Shown: positions 8,722 through 21,823, numbered from the stretch's first letter. The stretch: 64,000 nt of DNA from Steromphala cineraria (GCA_916613615.1 OU744732.1:58488727-58552726); one strand, 5' to 3'. Notes: generated from the letters alone by a model not told the origin. Translations and numbers: made by a program.

Positions 8722-10709
8722 AGCAAGTGACCAAATATAACATTGTTCTTTTTGTAATACGAATATCTGCAATAGTACAAAATGCTGTCCCATTTCGGGT
8801 CAGATTTGAACCGCAATTCGTCAGGCATTTCCGTCAGCAACTTGATAACCATTTCGAGACAGGACAAAATCATAGCAGCAACGAGGGTTTTTGCCCTGTT
8901 CCGCCTTCTCAAAAACGAAAATGAAATTATATCAATTTAATAATTGTAGTAATCTTTTTAAAAATCGTTTTCATAAATCATCTATTTAAATGTATGTCAT
9001 GTATAACTTCAACCGGTTCCATTGTGAGCTTATATTACTACACTGCTCTTGATAAAAAGGGATATTTTTCTAATTTTGTATGGGCAGTTAAATTGAGAGT
9101 ATCTTTTCGATAGAAGGTTTCGACAATGACACTCATTTTGAATATTCCATAATTTTCTTTTGAAATGAACACTTTCAATTAACTGATTGGTAAGAACAAG
9201 ATTTTTTTTAATGATTACTATGAGAGTGTTCATAATTGATAGAAATTCTGCACTGATAATTTTAAAGTGATTTGTCTTAGGTTTGTTAAATACGATCGAA
9301 TAGTAGGGGAAAAAATCGCATTTTTGTATAAACGATTATTATTAATATTATGAACGAATTTACATTAAACAAAACATAAAACTTAGCAACATTTCAATAA
9401 ATTTATTAAGCAGCCAACATTGTATACATGTACATGTATGAATAAATCGATGAACATTAAATAAGAATTATCAGAAGATGCCATAATCGACCAGTTCTCA
9501 GTAAGTAATATTCATCTTACAATCCATTTTTTCAATCCATATATCTACTTCCCCTTTCACGCTTAAATTGGTTAATTAGGGCAAGAGTTGACATGTGCAA
9601 TTCCTTTAACTCATTGTTGATATAAAGAAATATCAATTATTATTTCTAATCAACATATAATCAATAATGAAAAGTTCAAACGGCAGAAGCCATCAACGAA
9701 TGTAACAAATCTCAAGATTGGGTTTGCACAAAACGAAAAAGATGTTTAATTAAATGGCAAAACTAGATTTTTGGGCAGTTTTTAATCAAAACTTCAACTA
9801 ATAACAGAAACAAAGATGAAACTTTTTCTTTTAGGTATTTCTGCAAATTCAACAATCATATATACCTTTACTAAAATGAACCATAATCTATATCTTTGTC
9901 ATTATCCTAGTTCATGCGGATTTATCAAGTTATACCATAAGACATTTTCATTATGTTATGCATTTAAAAGGTTTCTCAGCATAAACACATTTAAATGGAA
10001 ATTTACTCTTCAAGGCTGAACAATATATACAAAACCACACAACAAGCAACACACAGAAGCTAGTGCATAATAGCAGAGACATATAAGCCCCCATACACAT
10101 GTATAATGGTTACTAAACGGCTGAAAACGTTATATAAGAAACCACACAACAAGCAACATACAGAAGCTAGTGCATGATAGCAGAGACATATAAGCCCCCA
10201 TACACACGTATAATGGTAACTAAACGGCTGAAAAAGTGATAAAAGAAACCTTGTCTACTAACTGTGTACATACATGTAATTTAGTTATCAATGGTTATTG
10301 GCAGCAATTTAAAATAACTTTTCCGGAAACCAAGAATCAGCTCTTGTTTTTTGGACATTTAACTTACGAAAATTACACCAATCAAGAAGATGTATGATTA
10401 TTATCCACGTTATTTATATAGATATCTAAAAACGAGAACTAATTGACTAACATATCTTAATCATAATATTTCAAGAGCAATGAGGTTCCATACACGAGTG
10501 ATACACAAACAAAGAACTGAGAAAGATGAAGATTTGAATAAGTTATATATGTCTGTATGTTCTCGATTCTTAAACGCATTTACGTCAATCTTTTCGCTGA
10601 GAACATAACGTCGCTTGATGTGTTGAAGTTTTAATAAAATTGAAAATATTAATACAATTTAAACGTTTGTCAAGCGGTCAGTGATTATAGATTGCAGATT
10701 TCGTTTTAG
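8722..10709. repeat. 3' flank of BTB gene A, part of a duplicated block
   Basis: No gene. Similarity to the 3' flanks of gene B (about 17350-18929) and D (about 48640-51940) is obvious in several anchors. One is the GGTTCCATTGTGAGCTTA motif near 9014 (17903 and 49151 in the other copies). Others are the GATATTTTTCTCATTTT-like stretch, and the AGAAGATG.CATAATC segment near 9473. The block shows that whole gene units were duplicated, not just coding exons. Confidence 0.7.
10034..10247. repeat. Tandem duplication, 107-bp period, two copies
   Basis: The sequence beginning ACCACACAACAAGCAAC at 10034 restarts at 10141 and continues for about 105 bp with a few substitutions. Confidence 0.85.
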
Positions 10710-12134
10710 CTATTTCCATATAAGTGCTGGGATCTGCCCTTCTGCAACAATACTTTGGTAAAAAATGTCTTTGGTTTTGATAAATGTGAATTCGACACCA
10801 CCTACACTGACCTTTGGTACTCCTCCTGAGCCACTATAAAACCTCATGTGATTAGGACAGGATACATAGAGTTTGTAACTAAGACTGGACCAGGGAACAT
10901 TATGTCATTGACAGTGTAACACAGAGTCCAGTTGCTACTTTTTACAGGGTGAGATATCAAGTGGTCTTTGTCATCACACAGCTCGATGTTGAGTTTGAGT
11001 TTGAATTCTGTGACCCATACAGTTGAACTCCAAGAAGAGTGATGTCTCTGTTGGTAGAAAACGATATACTAAAGTCATGACCCTGAAGAGAAGGTAGTTG
11101 AATTCTGCTGAATCTGTTTACATATAGAATAGATTTCCCTTTGAGGTTAACCTTTTTCATCCTTTCATCTGATTTGAATGGGCTGATGTCAAAACTTGTC
11201 TTAACAATTCTGTCCATGATCTTCAATCTTTCGTCTCCTGTCAGTATTCCAGATGGAGCAACATTTTCGGTAATGAAGTCCAGCGACAAACTAGCAAATC
11301 GTATCTCGTACACCATCTCACCCAGGACCTTTCTCATGTTCTCGTGGCTTGGACTCAGACCTTCCCTCTCACATTCTGCTTTGGTCCAGGACAAGACAGC
11401 TTCAAATATTTTTTCCTCCTTGATGTTAAGATTTCTTGATTTGAGGAATGTCCCGAAACATCCAGAGCAGAGCTGAAGAAATCCTGCAGATTTCATAACT
11501 TTTGAGCCTGACTCGGTTAACATCTTCAAAGCCTGCTGTTCCAAATCTGTCTCTCTGTATCCATGACTCTTCTCCAATATTTCACACAGGTTATCCTCAT
11601 ACAGAGATTCCTTTAAAAAGGAGGTTGACTGCTTAAACAATGTCTCCACGTCATATTTTCTCGATGAGTACATGAGACCAGCAACATTCTCAGAGCTGAT
11701 GGTACAGGAATCTGTGTAGAGGAATCTGCAAACAATAGTATGTCTTATCATATGCTTTGAGGCTAATTCTAGGTAATTACCAAAAACAAAATTATATGGT
11801 AATTCCACTCAAATACACAGGTAAGTGAACAAACATTATGATTTTGTAATTGTAAATCTACATACCTTAGAAAGTCTTTAAAGACGTTTGCCTCTATATC
11901 AGGGATAGTTATCTCCCCTTGCTCCGCCATACGACCACACAACATGGCATGGAAGACACAGCTCCTACTGACAAGAACATAGCGGTGAGCTCGGACCACT
12001 TGTTTCTCAGATCCAACAAGGAAAGTGACGTCAGTGAAATCTTCTGTCTCTAACATGTGTAGGTTACACTCAATGACAGACTTGCCTCGCTGTCAAGTGT
12101 CGACAAACCCGGACTGGTTGCTTGAAGTCGCCAT
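10710..12134 (-). pseudogene. BTBD6-like BTB-BACK-PHR gene A (pseudogene)
   Basis: Two exons, 11866-12134 (269 nt, donor GTATG) and 10710-11725 (acceptor TTTGCAG), match genes B, C and F in structure. The family are Cullin-3 ubiquitin-ligase adaptors: BTB binds Cul3 and the PHR domain binds substrate. Three lesions are visible. Codon 14, Trp in the other copies, is TGA (12093-12095). A net 4-nt deletion near 10992-11012 shifts the frame inside the PHR domain. A further deletion of about 16 nt lies near 10878. The remaining PHR sequence is still readable out of frame, down to the expected stop at 10710-10712. Initiation at Met27 (MLETEDF) could bypass the nonsense codon but not the frameshifts, so a truncated BTB-BACK protein of about 360 residues would be the best possible product. 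Confidence 0.85.
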
Positions 12135-13093
12135 TTTCTTTCCTGAAAAAGTTATTCATTCTGAACTACGTCTCCTGAATGGTTTACAACTGATCATTAT
12201 TTTAACTTGAAACAGCAAAACCATGGAGTATTACTTTCAAATATATAGGCTATGGTATATATGAAATAAGTAAACCCTTTTTTAGTTATCTAAGTTATAA
12301 CATTGCAGTGTATGTTATAAGATTCGGCTGTTGTTAAGACCAAGTGAGGTGCTTTACGTTATTACTTATAATAAAGAGCCTTAGGGTTCCAAGCCTAACA
12401 TGGCAATGTTTTTAGCCTCGAAAAAAATAAAATATTTGCAGATAATCACTGATCTATATGCAAACTCTTTTAAACTAAAATTAGAATGTATTAGAACATA
12501 AATGATAATGCAAAAATTTAAAAAAAATATGTTCATGACATACCATCAGAACGTATCATTTGATAAATGTTTTTTCTTAAAGCTTAAATATATAACTAAA
12601 TAACGAAAACTTTTGGACTGTAAGATATGTAAGTATATATTAAAAAACGAATATGAAAAAATATATGTTTGTATCACTTTTGGCGTTTGGTGTTTAGACC
12701 AAGTAAGGTGCTTTTTGTTATTCGTTCTCGTTAATGCAAAGAGCCTCAGAGTTCAAAGTCCGACATGGCAACGTTTTTAACCCCTGAAAAAATAAGTATT
12801 TTCAGATAATCACTGCTTTATTTGCAAACTCTTTTATACTAAAATTCAAATGTTTGACGATAATCATGATAAATCTAATAAAAATCATTTTCATGACATA
12901 CCCTCATAACGTAAAATTTAATGTTTTTAAAACTTAAATATATAATTAAATAACAAAAACTTTTGAACTGTAATATATGTAAGTATATATTGTCGATTTC
13001 AAAAACGAATATGAAAAAAATAATTTTTTCACTTTTGGCATTTAACACTTTTCTTTAAAAGAAATCCTTGAAACGTGTCACTGTTGCAGATAA
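12135..13093. repeat. 5' flank of gene A with a diverged tandem pair
   Basis: No gene. A segment of about 350 bp (12340-12690) recurs at 12695-13090; shared anchors are AAGTRAGGTGCTTT, AAGAGCCT and CAGATAATCACTG. The same flank upstream of gene F (62473-63073) holds only one unit, joining the left edge of unit 1 to unit 2. Confidence 0.7.
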
Positions 13094-13341
13094 TGGCGGG
13101 ATAGCGCAGCCGTTAGCGTGTTTGGATGAAGAGGTCTGAGGTTCGAATCCCGTTGTCTACAGTAGAGAACTGTTCTACATGCAGTAAAGTTATGGTGCAC
13201 TTCCAAACTGAATTTCGGCAGAGTACCATCCATGGTCCGCTAGTTCTAGCCAATGCTAACCTTTTTCATATAAGGTGTTCTACAGCTGTCAAATATTCGT
13301 ATGTACCCCTGAACAATATGATATTTCACTGAATTAAAGTA
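13094..13341 (+). mobile_element. tRNA-derived SINE, copy 1
   Basis: The head has a pol III A box (ATAGCGCAGCCGTTAGCG) and B box (GGTTCGAATCCC) with tRNA spacing. It is followed by a body shared with copies at 21612 and 63074 (GTAGAGAACTGTTCTACATG; ACTGAATTTCGG; GTACCATCCATG). The tail with GATATTTCACTGAATTAAAG is shared with the 21612 copy. Confidence 0.75.
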
Positions 13342-13654
13342 TAACACTTTTGAACAAGGAGGTAATACAACCTCTCTGGAATGTTTTGATACCCAAAACG
13401 GCACCGTATTTTTCATTGATCTTAACTTAAAAAAAACAAACATTGAATTAAAACTTCTTTTCCAAAAGGGCAAATAACTATGAACTGCATAAACATACTG
13501 TGTTGTTATGATTATTTATTTCACAATAGGAATATAAACAACGATAAAAGAAATTTTGAAATGCGAATAGGTGTTGTAAATCTTACTTAATTATTTGGCT
13601 TATATTTTAAAAATAAATATAAATTAATTACCTATATAAATATTTATTCTTCAA

Positions 13655-13672
13655 TTCATATTAACCTTCTTT
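13655..13672. repeat. Target-site duplication, left copy (18 bp)
   Basis: TTCATATTAACCTTCTTT occurs here and again at 14474-14491, bracketing the LINE fragment exactly. Confidence 0.9.
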
Positions 13673-14473
13673 TTCTTTTCTTTTTTTAAATTTTTTATTC
13701 CATTTTCAACATGAACATAACAGAGTTGCATCTATGTTGTGGCAATAAACAATTTTGCAGAAGAACAACTATACATTTGGTTTCATACAATAGTCATAAT
13801 GCAATCTTTAAGGCTTAAGAGAGTATTAAATTTGTCTGTAAAATGGACAGCATTTCAGGGATTTTATGGGTGCTTCGTGAACAAATTATAGAATCATGGC
13901 CAGGCCTTGCCATTTCCTGGAAAAGTGATAATATCTGTCATTTTTTATTGCAATAAATCTTTCTATATTATGTACATCCTTAAGTATTGACAAAAATGCT
14001 GCATAGGATATATCTTGTTGTTTTAGACTTGATATATATATATATCTTTTGGCAATAAGTAAAATGTGATTTAGAATTTGTGTTTTTGAGAACACTCCAA
14101 ACATAATAATGAATTTAGACAATTTCAGATTCCTTTTAAAATTGTCATTCAAGAAAGCTTCAATTTTATGCCAAAAGTCTTGAACAAGATTGCAGTCAAA
14201 ATAAACATGTGATATATCCTCTGGAGCATGTTTACAGAAAGAGCAAGTATCATTATCAACTAATTTCATTTTCATTAATTCTTTCTTTGTGTAAATAATT
14301 CTGTTAATAAACCGGTATTGGAAATCCAACAGCTTGCAATCTTTGGTGGATTTACGGTAGTAACTAAATACATCTTTCCATTCAATCTCATGCAAAAATA
14401 TCAAATTCCAATACTCTAATGACTTGGGTGTTGTATCATTTTTAATTAACTCATCATAATATTTCCTGGAGTT
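13673..14473 (-). mobile_element. 5'-truncated non-LTR retrotransposon (LINE) insertion
   Basis: The 800-bp insertion is bounded by a perfect 18-bp target-site duplication. A T-rich stretch on the + strand at 13673-13705 corresponds to the 3' tail of a minus-strand element. It carries only the end of the RT polyprotein, so reverse transcription stopped early, as in ordinary target-primed insertion. The intact duplication suggests a fairly recent event. Confidence 0.9.
13886..14470 (-). pseudogene. LINE RT C-terminal fragment (zinc-knuckle region)
   Basis: The frame is open without an ATG start from about 14470 to the stop at 13886 (about 194 codons). It contains the CxFCxxxPExxxHxxxxC...FW motif typical of the C-terminal domain after the RT of L1/Tx1-type LINEs. 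No RT catalytic motif is present because the element is 5'-truncated. The clade assignment is tentative. Confidence 0.8.
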
Positions 14474-14491
14474 TTCATATTAACCTTCTTT

Positions 14492-17340
14492 GTAAAAGGG
14501 CTTCCTCTAGTACATTTTCAATCACTTGCATATTCAATCCTTTAGAACATTGTTATTAATAATGCAATCTATTCAGTCACACTCATATAAGAGTCTACAG
14601 TCTATCGGATCTACAGTGATAGGGAGGTAACTGTGTAAGGCTTCTTAACTTTCACGTCACCTTTGATCGATAGACAGCTATGAATGTGTTTAATATTATT
14701 TGGTGTCATGTTTGAGGAAAAACAGATTTATTCAGATAAACTTAAGACAATACAGAATTAGACATAATACACCTATTCAATTAAAATTCAGATATTTCAC
14801 AATTTAAAAAATAATTTGAAAATAAAATTGTAGGCCAACTTTCAAACAATAACAGTTTACCTCTCCCTGGCGGCCTGGCCTATTGTGATATATCTTGATC
14901 CAATCGTTTTGGTACGATATTCGTTTGTCAATCAGAGATTCAAAAACATATTTAAAACATACCTTCTTTCTCTTTGAACAATTGAACTTGTCCTTTAGAT
15001 ATAAAAAAATCAAATCCATCGACCAAATGATCATTTAAATTCATATTGTTTGATGGAAAAAAATCAAGAGTTTTTGATATCATGTGTTTAACTCACCTTA
15101 AACATGTAGTAGTGTTGGGTGTTATCTGACTTCTTATCCAAAGATAACGAACAGATAACATTATTGCAACACATCAATGTATCAAACAGACACATATAAT
15201 TCACTCCAAATAGATATAAAGGAATGACATGATATACTTAAAATAATTTAGACATATGTATTAATCATAATACTTTATGTTAATTAGTACATCACGTCAT
15301 CTCTGTATGTTATGAATAATTACATCACAACAATATCAAATATCATCATTATATGTATGAAAAGCATGAATGATATGCAGATACATGTACATATAAACAA
15401 AACCCGTAACATTACCTAATGATGCCAAACACATCATAAGTATAGACATAAACATATAATACATATACGGGTTGAATACATATGCATATACAAAATATTA
15501 CATAAAACCATGAAACTCACCGCTGAGTGACAGCAAGTTTCCAGTAAACAGTTAGTCAGAAAGGTTGGTAATCACATGATTATCTAAAAAATAAATAATA
15601 AGAGCTAATATAAAGACCTATCTCATTATGAAAACACTAGCACACTTTCAACAATCACTCACCTCAAACACACATATTACGTTAATGTATTACTTTAAAA
15701 TGTTTAATGTATTTATGCATTTAGTTATGTATATATAAGATAGATAAAAAGGATATGTATACATATAGAAATATGGTAATGTGACCGAATGATTAGATTG
15801 GTCAATACTTAAATTTAGCATAAATATTACTAAATCTAAAACATAACCTTTAGACTAGAAATCCTATTTAGATATAAGATTAAAATAATATCTACAACGT
15901 TCAATACAATAGAAGCACACAAACTAACCTCATTATATGAAATCCATAATCCTCGAATAACATATCCAAGAATGACAATCCTCCAAGAAATCACAAATCT
16001 CAGAAACACAGAAGATAACCACAATAAGGCAATCCAACCGAATGTAACTGACTATATTTAAAAGTGTAAAACTTGAACCTTATAAACGCCTCTAGACAAT
16101 AGATAGTAAGCTAGGCTGTAAGAGAGAAGAGAGTTGAAAGGGAGACAGCTTGGGTATTGCGTGGAGTGCAGGTGACAGGCATGGCCTGGTGTGCAGTGGC
16201 TATTGTTAGTATTATATAAGAAAGCTAAGAATACATGATTTACTTTAGTAGTTGGCGATAATTAAACTTTAAACTAGGATGGAATGCTTAACCTTTAACC
16301 AGCAGAATAACTTAATGTTAAAATACCTTGACTTAATGAAATACACTAACTTAATAAGCTAATGATAAAGGCTAATTCTAACGACATTCACTAAAATATT
16401 TCTAAAATACTATAAACAACACAACTCTAACTGTCTTAAATTAGAGTAACTAATGATATATATAATATTAACACTGCCACAAACACACATAGAAGCTAAA
16501 TATCTGTGTGGTATGTTGTACTTGTGTGACAGAAATTGAGTTTCCTGGAATGTACTTTCTATTTGTAAACTTCCTTGTTGAAGTTTGTGATTTTAACTTG
16601 CTAGACGAAATATCATCATTGCAGGTTTTAGTGGCGAGACATAGCATGTGGAATAACTGCCGAATAAACTGCTAGTCTATCATCATCATGATACCAAGGT
16701 GGTTATGTGTAGACGACATCTCCCAAGTGCTTGTGGTATAAAAAATAAATCAAGCTCGAGTCCATAAAAGATGATTATTATATCCGAGAATTTTTGAAAT
16801 CCTTGTTTATGACGTATGATGCCTCTTTGGAAATGCTTAATTCATAGTCAGAGGCATTCAAGCACCAATGATTAGTCATACACAGAATGAATACTTAGAG
16901 GGTCAGTCCTATCATGTTTTATTAAAAGAAACGTAATTGAAGAGGACGCAGTGATGCATTCTATTTTTTGTAACATTGTTAATTCAAGAAAACCAAATGT
17001 TACCCTGACTTACACATATGGAAATAAGCGTGAAATAATCATATAATAACCATATATGAACATTAACAGGGAGGTACTGTTGAATTTTGTTTCAACAAAA
17101 ATACCCCGATAGGATTGTTCCTTTAAAGCTCCAAACAACGTTAATCTGTTGGAAATGTTGGAAAACAAGCACGTAATTAGGTTTAAGACTTGAAAGGTTT
17201 AACTATTTATGATACTTCGTCGTAGATGTTTTGTTACAAGCGAACACTGCATGCAGCAATTTTAGTGTGTCTGTTTTTCTCCACTGGCTTTATATAGCGA
17301 TATTCCATACCAAATTGTTTATTTTTTCAGGAAAATGTTC
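14492..17340. other. Intergenic region between gene A and the gene B block
   Basis: AT-rich, with no supportable ORF. The part at 14750-15100 is duplicated at 22020-22350 and more weakly at 26990-27310. A block at 16500-16610 recurs at 27330-27440 and 35610-35680 (see next entry). A short motif GGGAGGTAACT near 14621 recurs near 26022 and 26796. Confidence 0.5.
16500..16610 (-). promoter_or_regulatory. Conserved upstream block (copy for gene A), possible first noncoding exon or promoter
   Basis: The stretch around CCTGGAATGTACTTTCT and AACTTCC recurs upstream of gene B (27376-27412) and, in part, upstream of gene C (35620-35645), at least 1.2 kb from the coding exon each time. Near the B and A copies, minus-strand donor-like GTGAGT sites occur (27305 and 15094). 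A spliced 5'UTR is a guess from position and conservation. Confidence 0.35.
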
Positions 17341-17349
17341 AAAGTTTGA

Positions 17350-18929
17350 ATATATGTGAATATCAGTAAAAAGAAGAATGATTGCAAAAGGTCGATATTA
17401 TCATTTCGTTTTTTTCTGATTAAGTTAAAACTCCTTTGATCCAACCACAGTGGAGCGATTCGGCTGATTGGCTGATTATGATTACTTCATGAACCTGATG
17501 GCTTGAGATCACTCTTCTATCTACAAACACAGTTTGGACTTATTTCAATGACTTAATGATAAAGACTAATACATGCATGCCTTTTAGAGAGTCAACAAAT
17601 ATCACATTGTTCTATTTGAAAGCTGCAAAATCTTGAACCATTTCTGATCAAGTCAGATTCGAACCAACAGTTCAGAGTCAGACCTTTGCGTCAGCAAGAT
17701 GATGTGCATTGCAGTCGGGAGAAAACGAAAGCATAGCAGCTACGAAACTGAGGGTTTTTGCGCTATTCCGCCTTCTCAACAGCGAAAATGAAATGGACAT
17801 CTTAAGGATCATTATATCAACTGATTATTGTTGTTATCTATTTAAAAATCATATTAATAAATCATCTATTTGAATGTGTCAGTGTCATGTATAACTGAAA
17901 CTGGTTCCATTGTGAGCTTACAACACTGCTCTTGATCAAAAGGGATATTTTTCTCATTTTAAATGGGCAGGTCAAATTGACATAGATTTATGAGTTCTTT
18001 AAGATTTCGACAATGACACTCATTTTGATTTCAAGCAAACTATTTATTTTTTTTAAGTGATACGTCTTTGGTTCGTTACATTTACCCGAATAGTTATCGA
18101 ATAGTTGAAAAATATCGCATATATGTAAAAACTAGTATTATCAATATCAAAATAGATTTTACATTAAACAAAAAACGAAAACTTGAAAGGGTTTCGATTT
18201 ATTTTTTAAACAGCCAACATTGTACATGTATGAAGATGCATGATTTAATCAATGAATAACCAGAGTTATCAGAAGATGTCATAATCCACTGGTCGTCAGT
18301 AAGAAACATTCATCTTACAATCTACCTATCTATTCCATAGATCTACTTAGCATGTGTTTACATGTGCTTAACTCATTTTTGATAAAATGAAATATGAATT
18401 ATTATTTCTAATCAACCTATAATGAATATGTAAAAAGTTCAAACAACCGACGCCACAAAGGAATGTCAAAAATTTCAAGATTGAGATTGCAAAAAACGGC
18501 AAAACAAGGTATCAGAAACAAAGATTAAACTTTTCTCTTTAATGTACCATATACACCACGCATGACCTTTACTTGAATAAACCATAATGACTGGCGTTTT
18601 AAGTTTCTTTGCTGTACTCAAAATCTATATATTTGTCATTATCCTAGTTTATGTGGATTTAATGCAACGTCATACAATAATACATCTCTTGATTATGTGT
18701 TTCAGTCAAAATGTTTCTCAGCATGAGTGATACACAAACAAGGTACTGAGAAAGATGTTTGGATTCGGTCCATTGCTGTGTATTTGGTTGATTATTTTAA
18801 TAATTTTAGCTGTTTTATCATCTTTGCACTGAGAACATTACAACGCTTTAAGTTTAAAAACTGTGCAAATATTTTACGTGTTTGTGCAATGGTCAATATC
18901 AGTGATATAGAGATCGAAACTCATTTTAG
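17350..18929. repeat. 3' flank of BTB gene B, part of the duplicated block
   Basis: Homologous to 8160-10709 (gene A) and 48640-51940 (gene D). Anchors are GAATGATTGCAAAA near 17375, GGCTGATTGGCTGATTAT near 17461 and GGTTCCATTGTGAGCTTA near 17903. It lacks the MITE and the palindromic insertions found in the other copies, so it is the best reference for the ancestral flank. Confidence 0.7.
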
Positions 18930-20375
18930 CTATTTCCATATAAGTGCTGGAATCTGCCCTTCTTCAACAGAACTGTTGTATAAAGTGCCTTTGTTTTTGA
19001 AAAAGGTGAACTCGACACCACCTACACTGACCTTTGGTACTCCTCCTGAACCACCGTAACACTTCATGGAAGTAGAAAAGAATACAAAGAGATTGTAAAC
19101 ACGGCCACTCTGAACAAAGACTGGACCAGGAAACATTATGTCATTGACAGTGTTACCCAGATTTAAGTTGCAACTTCTTACAGGGTGAGATATCAGGTTG
19201 TCTTTGTCATCATACAGCTGGATATTGAGCTCTGGGTTTTGCACTGTGCCTGACCCATACAATTGAAGTCCAAGAAGAGAGATGTCTCTGTTGGCGGAAA
19301 ATGATACAGCAAAACAATTACCCTTCAGAAATTTTTTTTGAATTCTGCTGAATCTGTTTACATATAAAACAGATTTCCCTTCGAGAGGATCATTTTTCGT
19401 CCTTTCATCTGATTTGAATGGGCTGATGTCTAAACTTGTTTTAACAATTCTATCCATTATCTTCAATCTTTCTTCTCCTGTCAGTATTCCAGATGGAGCA
19501 ACATTTTCGGTAATGAAGTCCAGAGACAAACTAGCAAACCGTATCTCGTACACCATCTCACCCAGGACCTTCCTCATGTTCTCGTGGCTTGGACTCAGAC
19601 CTTCTCTCTCACATTCTGCTTTGGTCCAGGACAAGACAGCTTCAAATACTTGTTGCTCCTTGATGTTAAGATTGTTTGATTTCAGGAATGTCCCGAAACA
19701 TCCAGAGCAGAGCTCGAGAAATCCGGCAGATTTGATCACTTTTGGACCTGCTTGAGATAACATCTTCAAAGCCTTCTGCTCTAAATCTGTCTCTCCGTAT
19801 CCATGACTCTTCTCCAATTTTTCACACAGGTTTTCCTCAGACAGAGGTTCCTTTAAAAAGGAGGTTGACTGCTTGAACAATGTCTCCACGTCATATTTTC
19901 TCGATGAGTACATGAGACCAGCAACATTCTCAGAGTTGATGGTACAGGAGTCCGTGTAGAGGAATCTGCAAACAATATTATATCTTATCATATGCTTTGA
20001 GGCTAATTCTAGGTAATTACCAAAAACAAAATTAAATGGTAATTAAACTCAGATACACGAGTAAGTGAAAAAACTTTATGATTTTGTAGTTGTAAAATCT
20101 ACTTACCTCAGAAAGTCTCTGAAGACGTTGGTCTCTATGTCAGGGATAGTTATCTCCCCTTGCTCCGCCATACGACCACAGAACATGGCGTGGAAGACAC
20201 AGCTCCTGCTGGCAAGAACATAGCGGTGAGCTCGGACCACGTGTTTCTTAGATCCAACAAGGAAAGTGACGTCAGTGAAATCTTCTGTCTCTAACATGTG
20301 TAGGTTACACTCAATGACAGACTTGCCTCGCTGCCAACTGTCGACAAACCCGGACTGATTGCTTGAGGTCGCCAT
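18930..20375 (-). CDS. BTB-BACK-PHR protein, BTBD6-like (gene B, 434 aa)
   Basis: Exon 1 is 20107-20375 (269 nt, ATG at 20375, donor GTAAGT). Exon 2 is 18930-19965 (acceptor TTTGCAG); the intron is 141 nt in phase 2. Conceptual length is 434 residues. The BTB/POZ domain (about 25-125; TDVTFLVG, VRAHRYVLASRS, FHAMFCGRMAE) mediates dimerisation and Cullin-3 binding. The BACK domain (about 130-235) contains WTKAECERE and GEMVYEIRF. The PHR domain (about 275-432) contains VNRFSRIQ, ISLLGLQLYG, NDIMFPGPV, GGVPKVSVGGVEFTFF and GQIPALIWK. The order and length match BTBD3/BTBD6-type adaptors that hand substrates to Cul3 ligases. No lesion is visible. It lies in a same-strand array and is probably one of several lineage-specific paralogues. 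Confidence 0.92.
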
Positions 20376-21611
20376 CTTTTCTCTGTAAACAAAACATTGT
20401 TTTGAGCTCCTGGATGTTTTTGATCTGATATTGATTCATTTTAAGTTGAAAGAGTAAAAGTAGGGAGTAAAACGTTAAATAATTTAAATCAATGGTGTAT
20501 GGTGTAATGTCTTTGATGTCGTTAGGTCCTTTAAGTGTTTAAAGTTAGTACAGTGTCTGTTATAAGAAAATAATATTGTTAAACCAAGTAAGTTGCTAGA
20601 TATTATTCATGATCCTCATTCAAAAGTTATTGTGAAGTTATCATCGTCTACGCCATCCCACACTCGTATTACGGGCACAACTTTTCCCCGCTAATTTTCC
20701 AGAATTTTTATTCATAACTTACTGCGTATACCTTGGGGAACGTATTTTGACATTTTCACTTTCAATGTCAAAGGTCAAGGTAAAGAGTAATAAAATCACT
20801 AAAATATTATTTGTTTACACGATAACTTGAAAAGCTTCTGTACTATGAAGATCTTATTTGGTATATATTATCTTTGGAGAAGTACACAACTTGAGAAAGG
20901 TTTTGGGTTCAAAATTTCAAGGTCAAGGTCACAGTACTTCAGCATGTATTGTTAACAACATAATTCATTACATTATTGTTATACTCATTTAAAAGTGTTA
21001 ATTGAATGTGTGACCTTGAATGTCAAAGGTTAATGTCACTATAAAATGTCCAATTTGCTGAGGCCTGTTGAAGGTGGAACAGGAGGATGAAACGCCCAGT
21101 TTCCTTATTTAGATATATTCGAATTTCAACTTTTGAAAAGAGCATTAAGTCAAAATCGTTACAGCTACAGAAAATTTTGGTATTTGCAGAGACTTATTGT
21201 ACTCAATTAAATCTCGTTCAAACCAACACTCAAAAGTTTTATTATACAACAAGGCCTCAATCAACTATACCACCATATACCAACACATGTTTATATTACT
21301 ACAAGCTTAATGTTACACTAAAAAGTATTTTGTAATTATTAGTCATATAAACATTATCTTAAAATGATGTTATTGCAATATTAAAGGGAACATATTTCAT
21401 ATTCTCCATATACAAGACATTGGAGTAGACAAGTTTTAGTAAAAAATACATAATTTATAATATACTATTGCATTTTTTCATTCAAACATTCAGTAATAGT
21501 ACCGACTAAGATGGAGGTGTTTAAGTAAGATAAACAATGTTATCAAATATTATAACTTTTGGCATTTAGCACTTTTCTGTAAAATAAATTTATTGAAATG
21601 GTGTCATTGTT
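20376..21611. other. 5' flank of gene B, no gene seen
   Basis: AT-rich. It holds short AGGTCAAGGT-type direct repeats (20773, 20919 and nearby) but no supportable exon. Only the first few bases after the ATG resemble the flanks of A and F. Confidence 0.4.
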
Positions 21612-21823
21612 TCAGGGGCAGGATAGTGCAGTGGTACACGTGTTCGGATCAGGAGGTCCGAGGATCGAATCCCGCAAGTGGCCTCACAACTTTGTCTGCA
21701 GTAGAGAACTGTTCTACATGCAGCAAAGTTTGGGTGCAATTCTACACTGAATTCGGTGGTGTACCATCCATGCCGAGGGTTGGACTAAACACATCGTTAT
21801 GATATTTCACTGAATTAAAGTGT
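21612..21823 (+). mobile_element. tRNA-derived SINE, copy 2
   Basis: The A box region (GGATAGTGCAGTGGTACACG) and B box (GGATCGAATCCC) are followed by the body shared with the 13094 copy (GTAGAGAACTGTTCTACATG) and the same GATATTTCACTGAATTAAAG tail. Confidence 0.75.

Noticed and set aside
11141..11476. Plus-strand frames opposite the BTB-gene second exons (also 19414, 32642, 52416, 61411)
   Set aside because: The same antisense peptide appears at every paralogue because the sense exons are conserved; no independent coding evidence.
13094..13160. tRNA gene
   Set aside because: A and B boxes are present, but the cloverleaf is poor and the sequence continues into a body shared by three dispersed copies, so it is a SINE head.
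17640..17705. Minus-strand tRNA gene (GATTCGAACC near 17650)
   Set aside because: Only a B-box-like string; the A box is poor and the paralogous sequences at 8795 and 8215 do not keep a tRNA fold.
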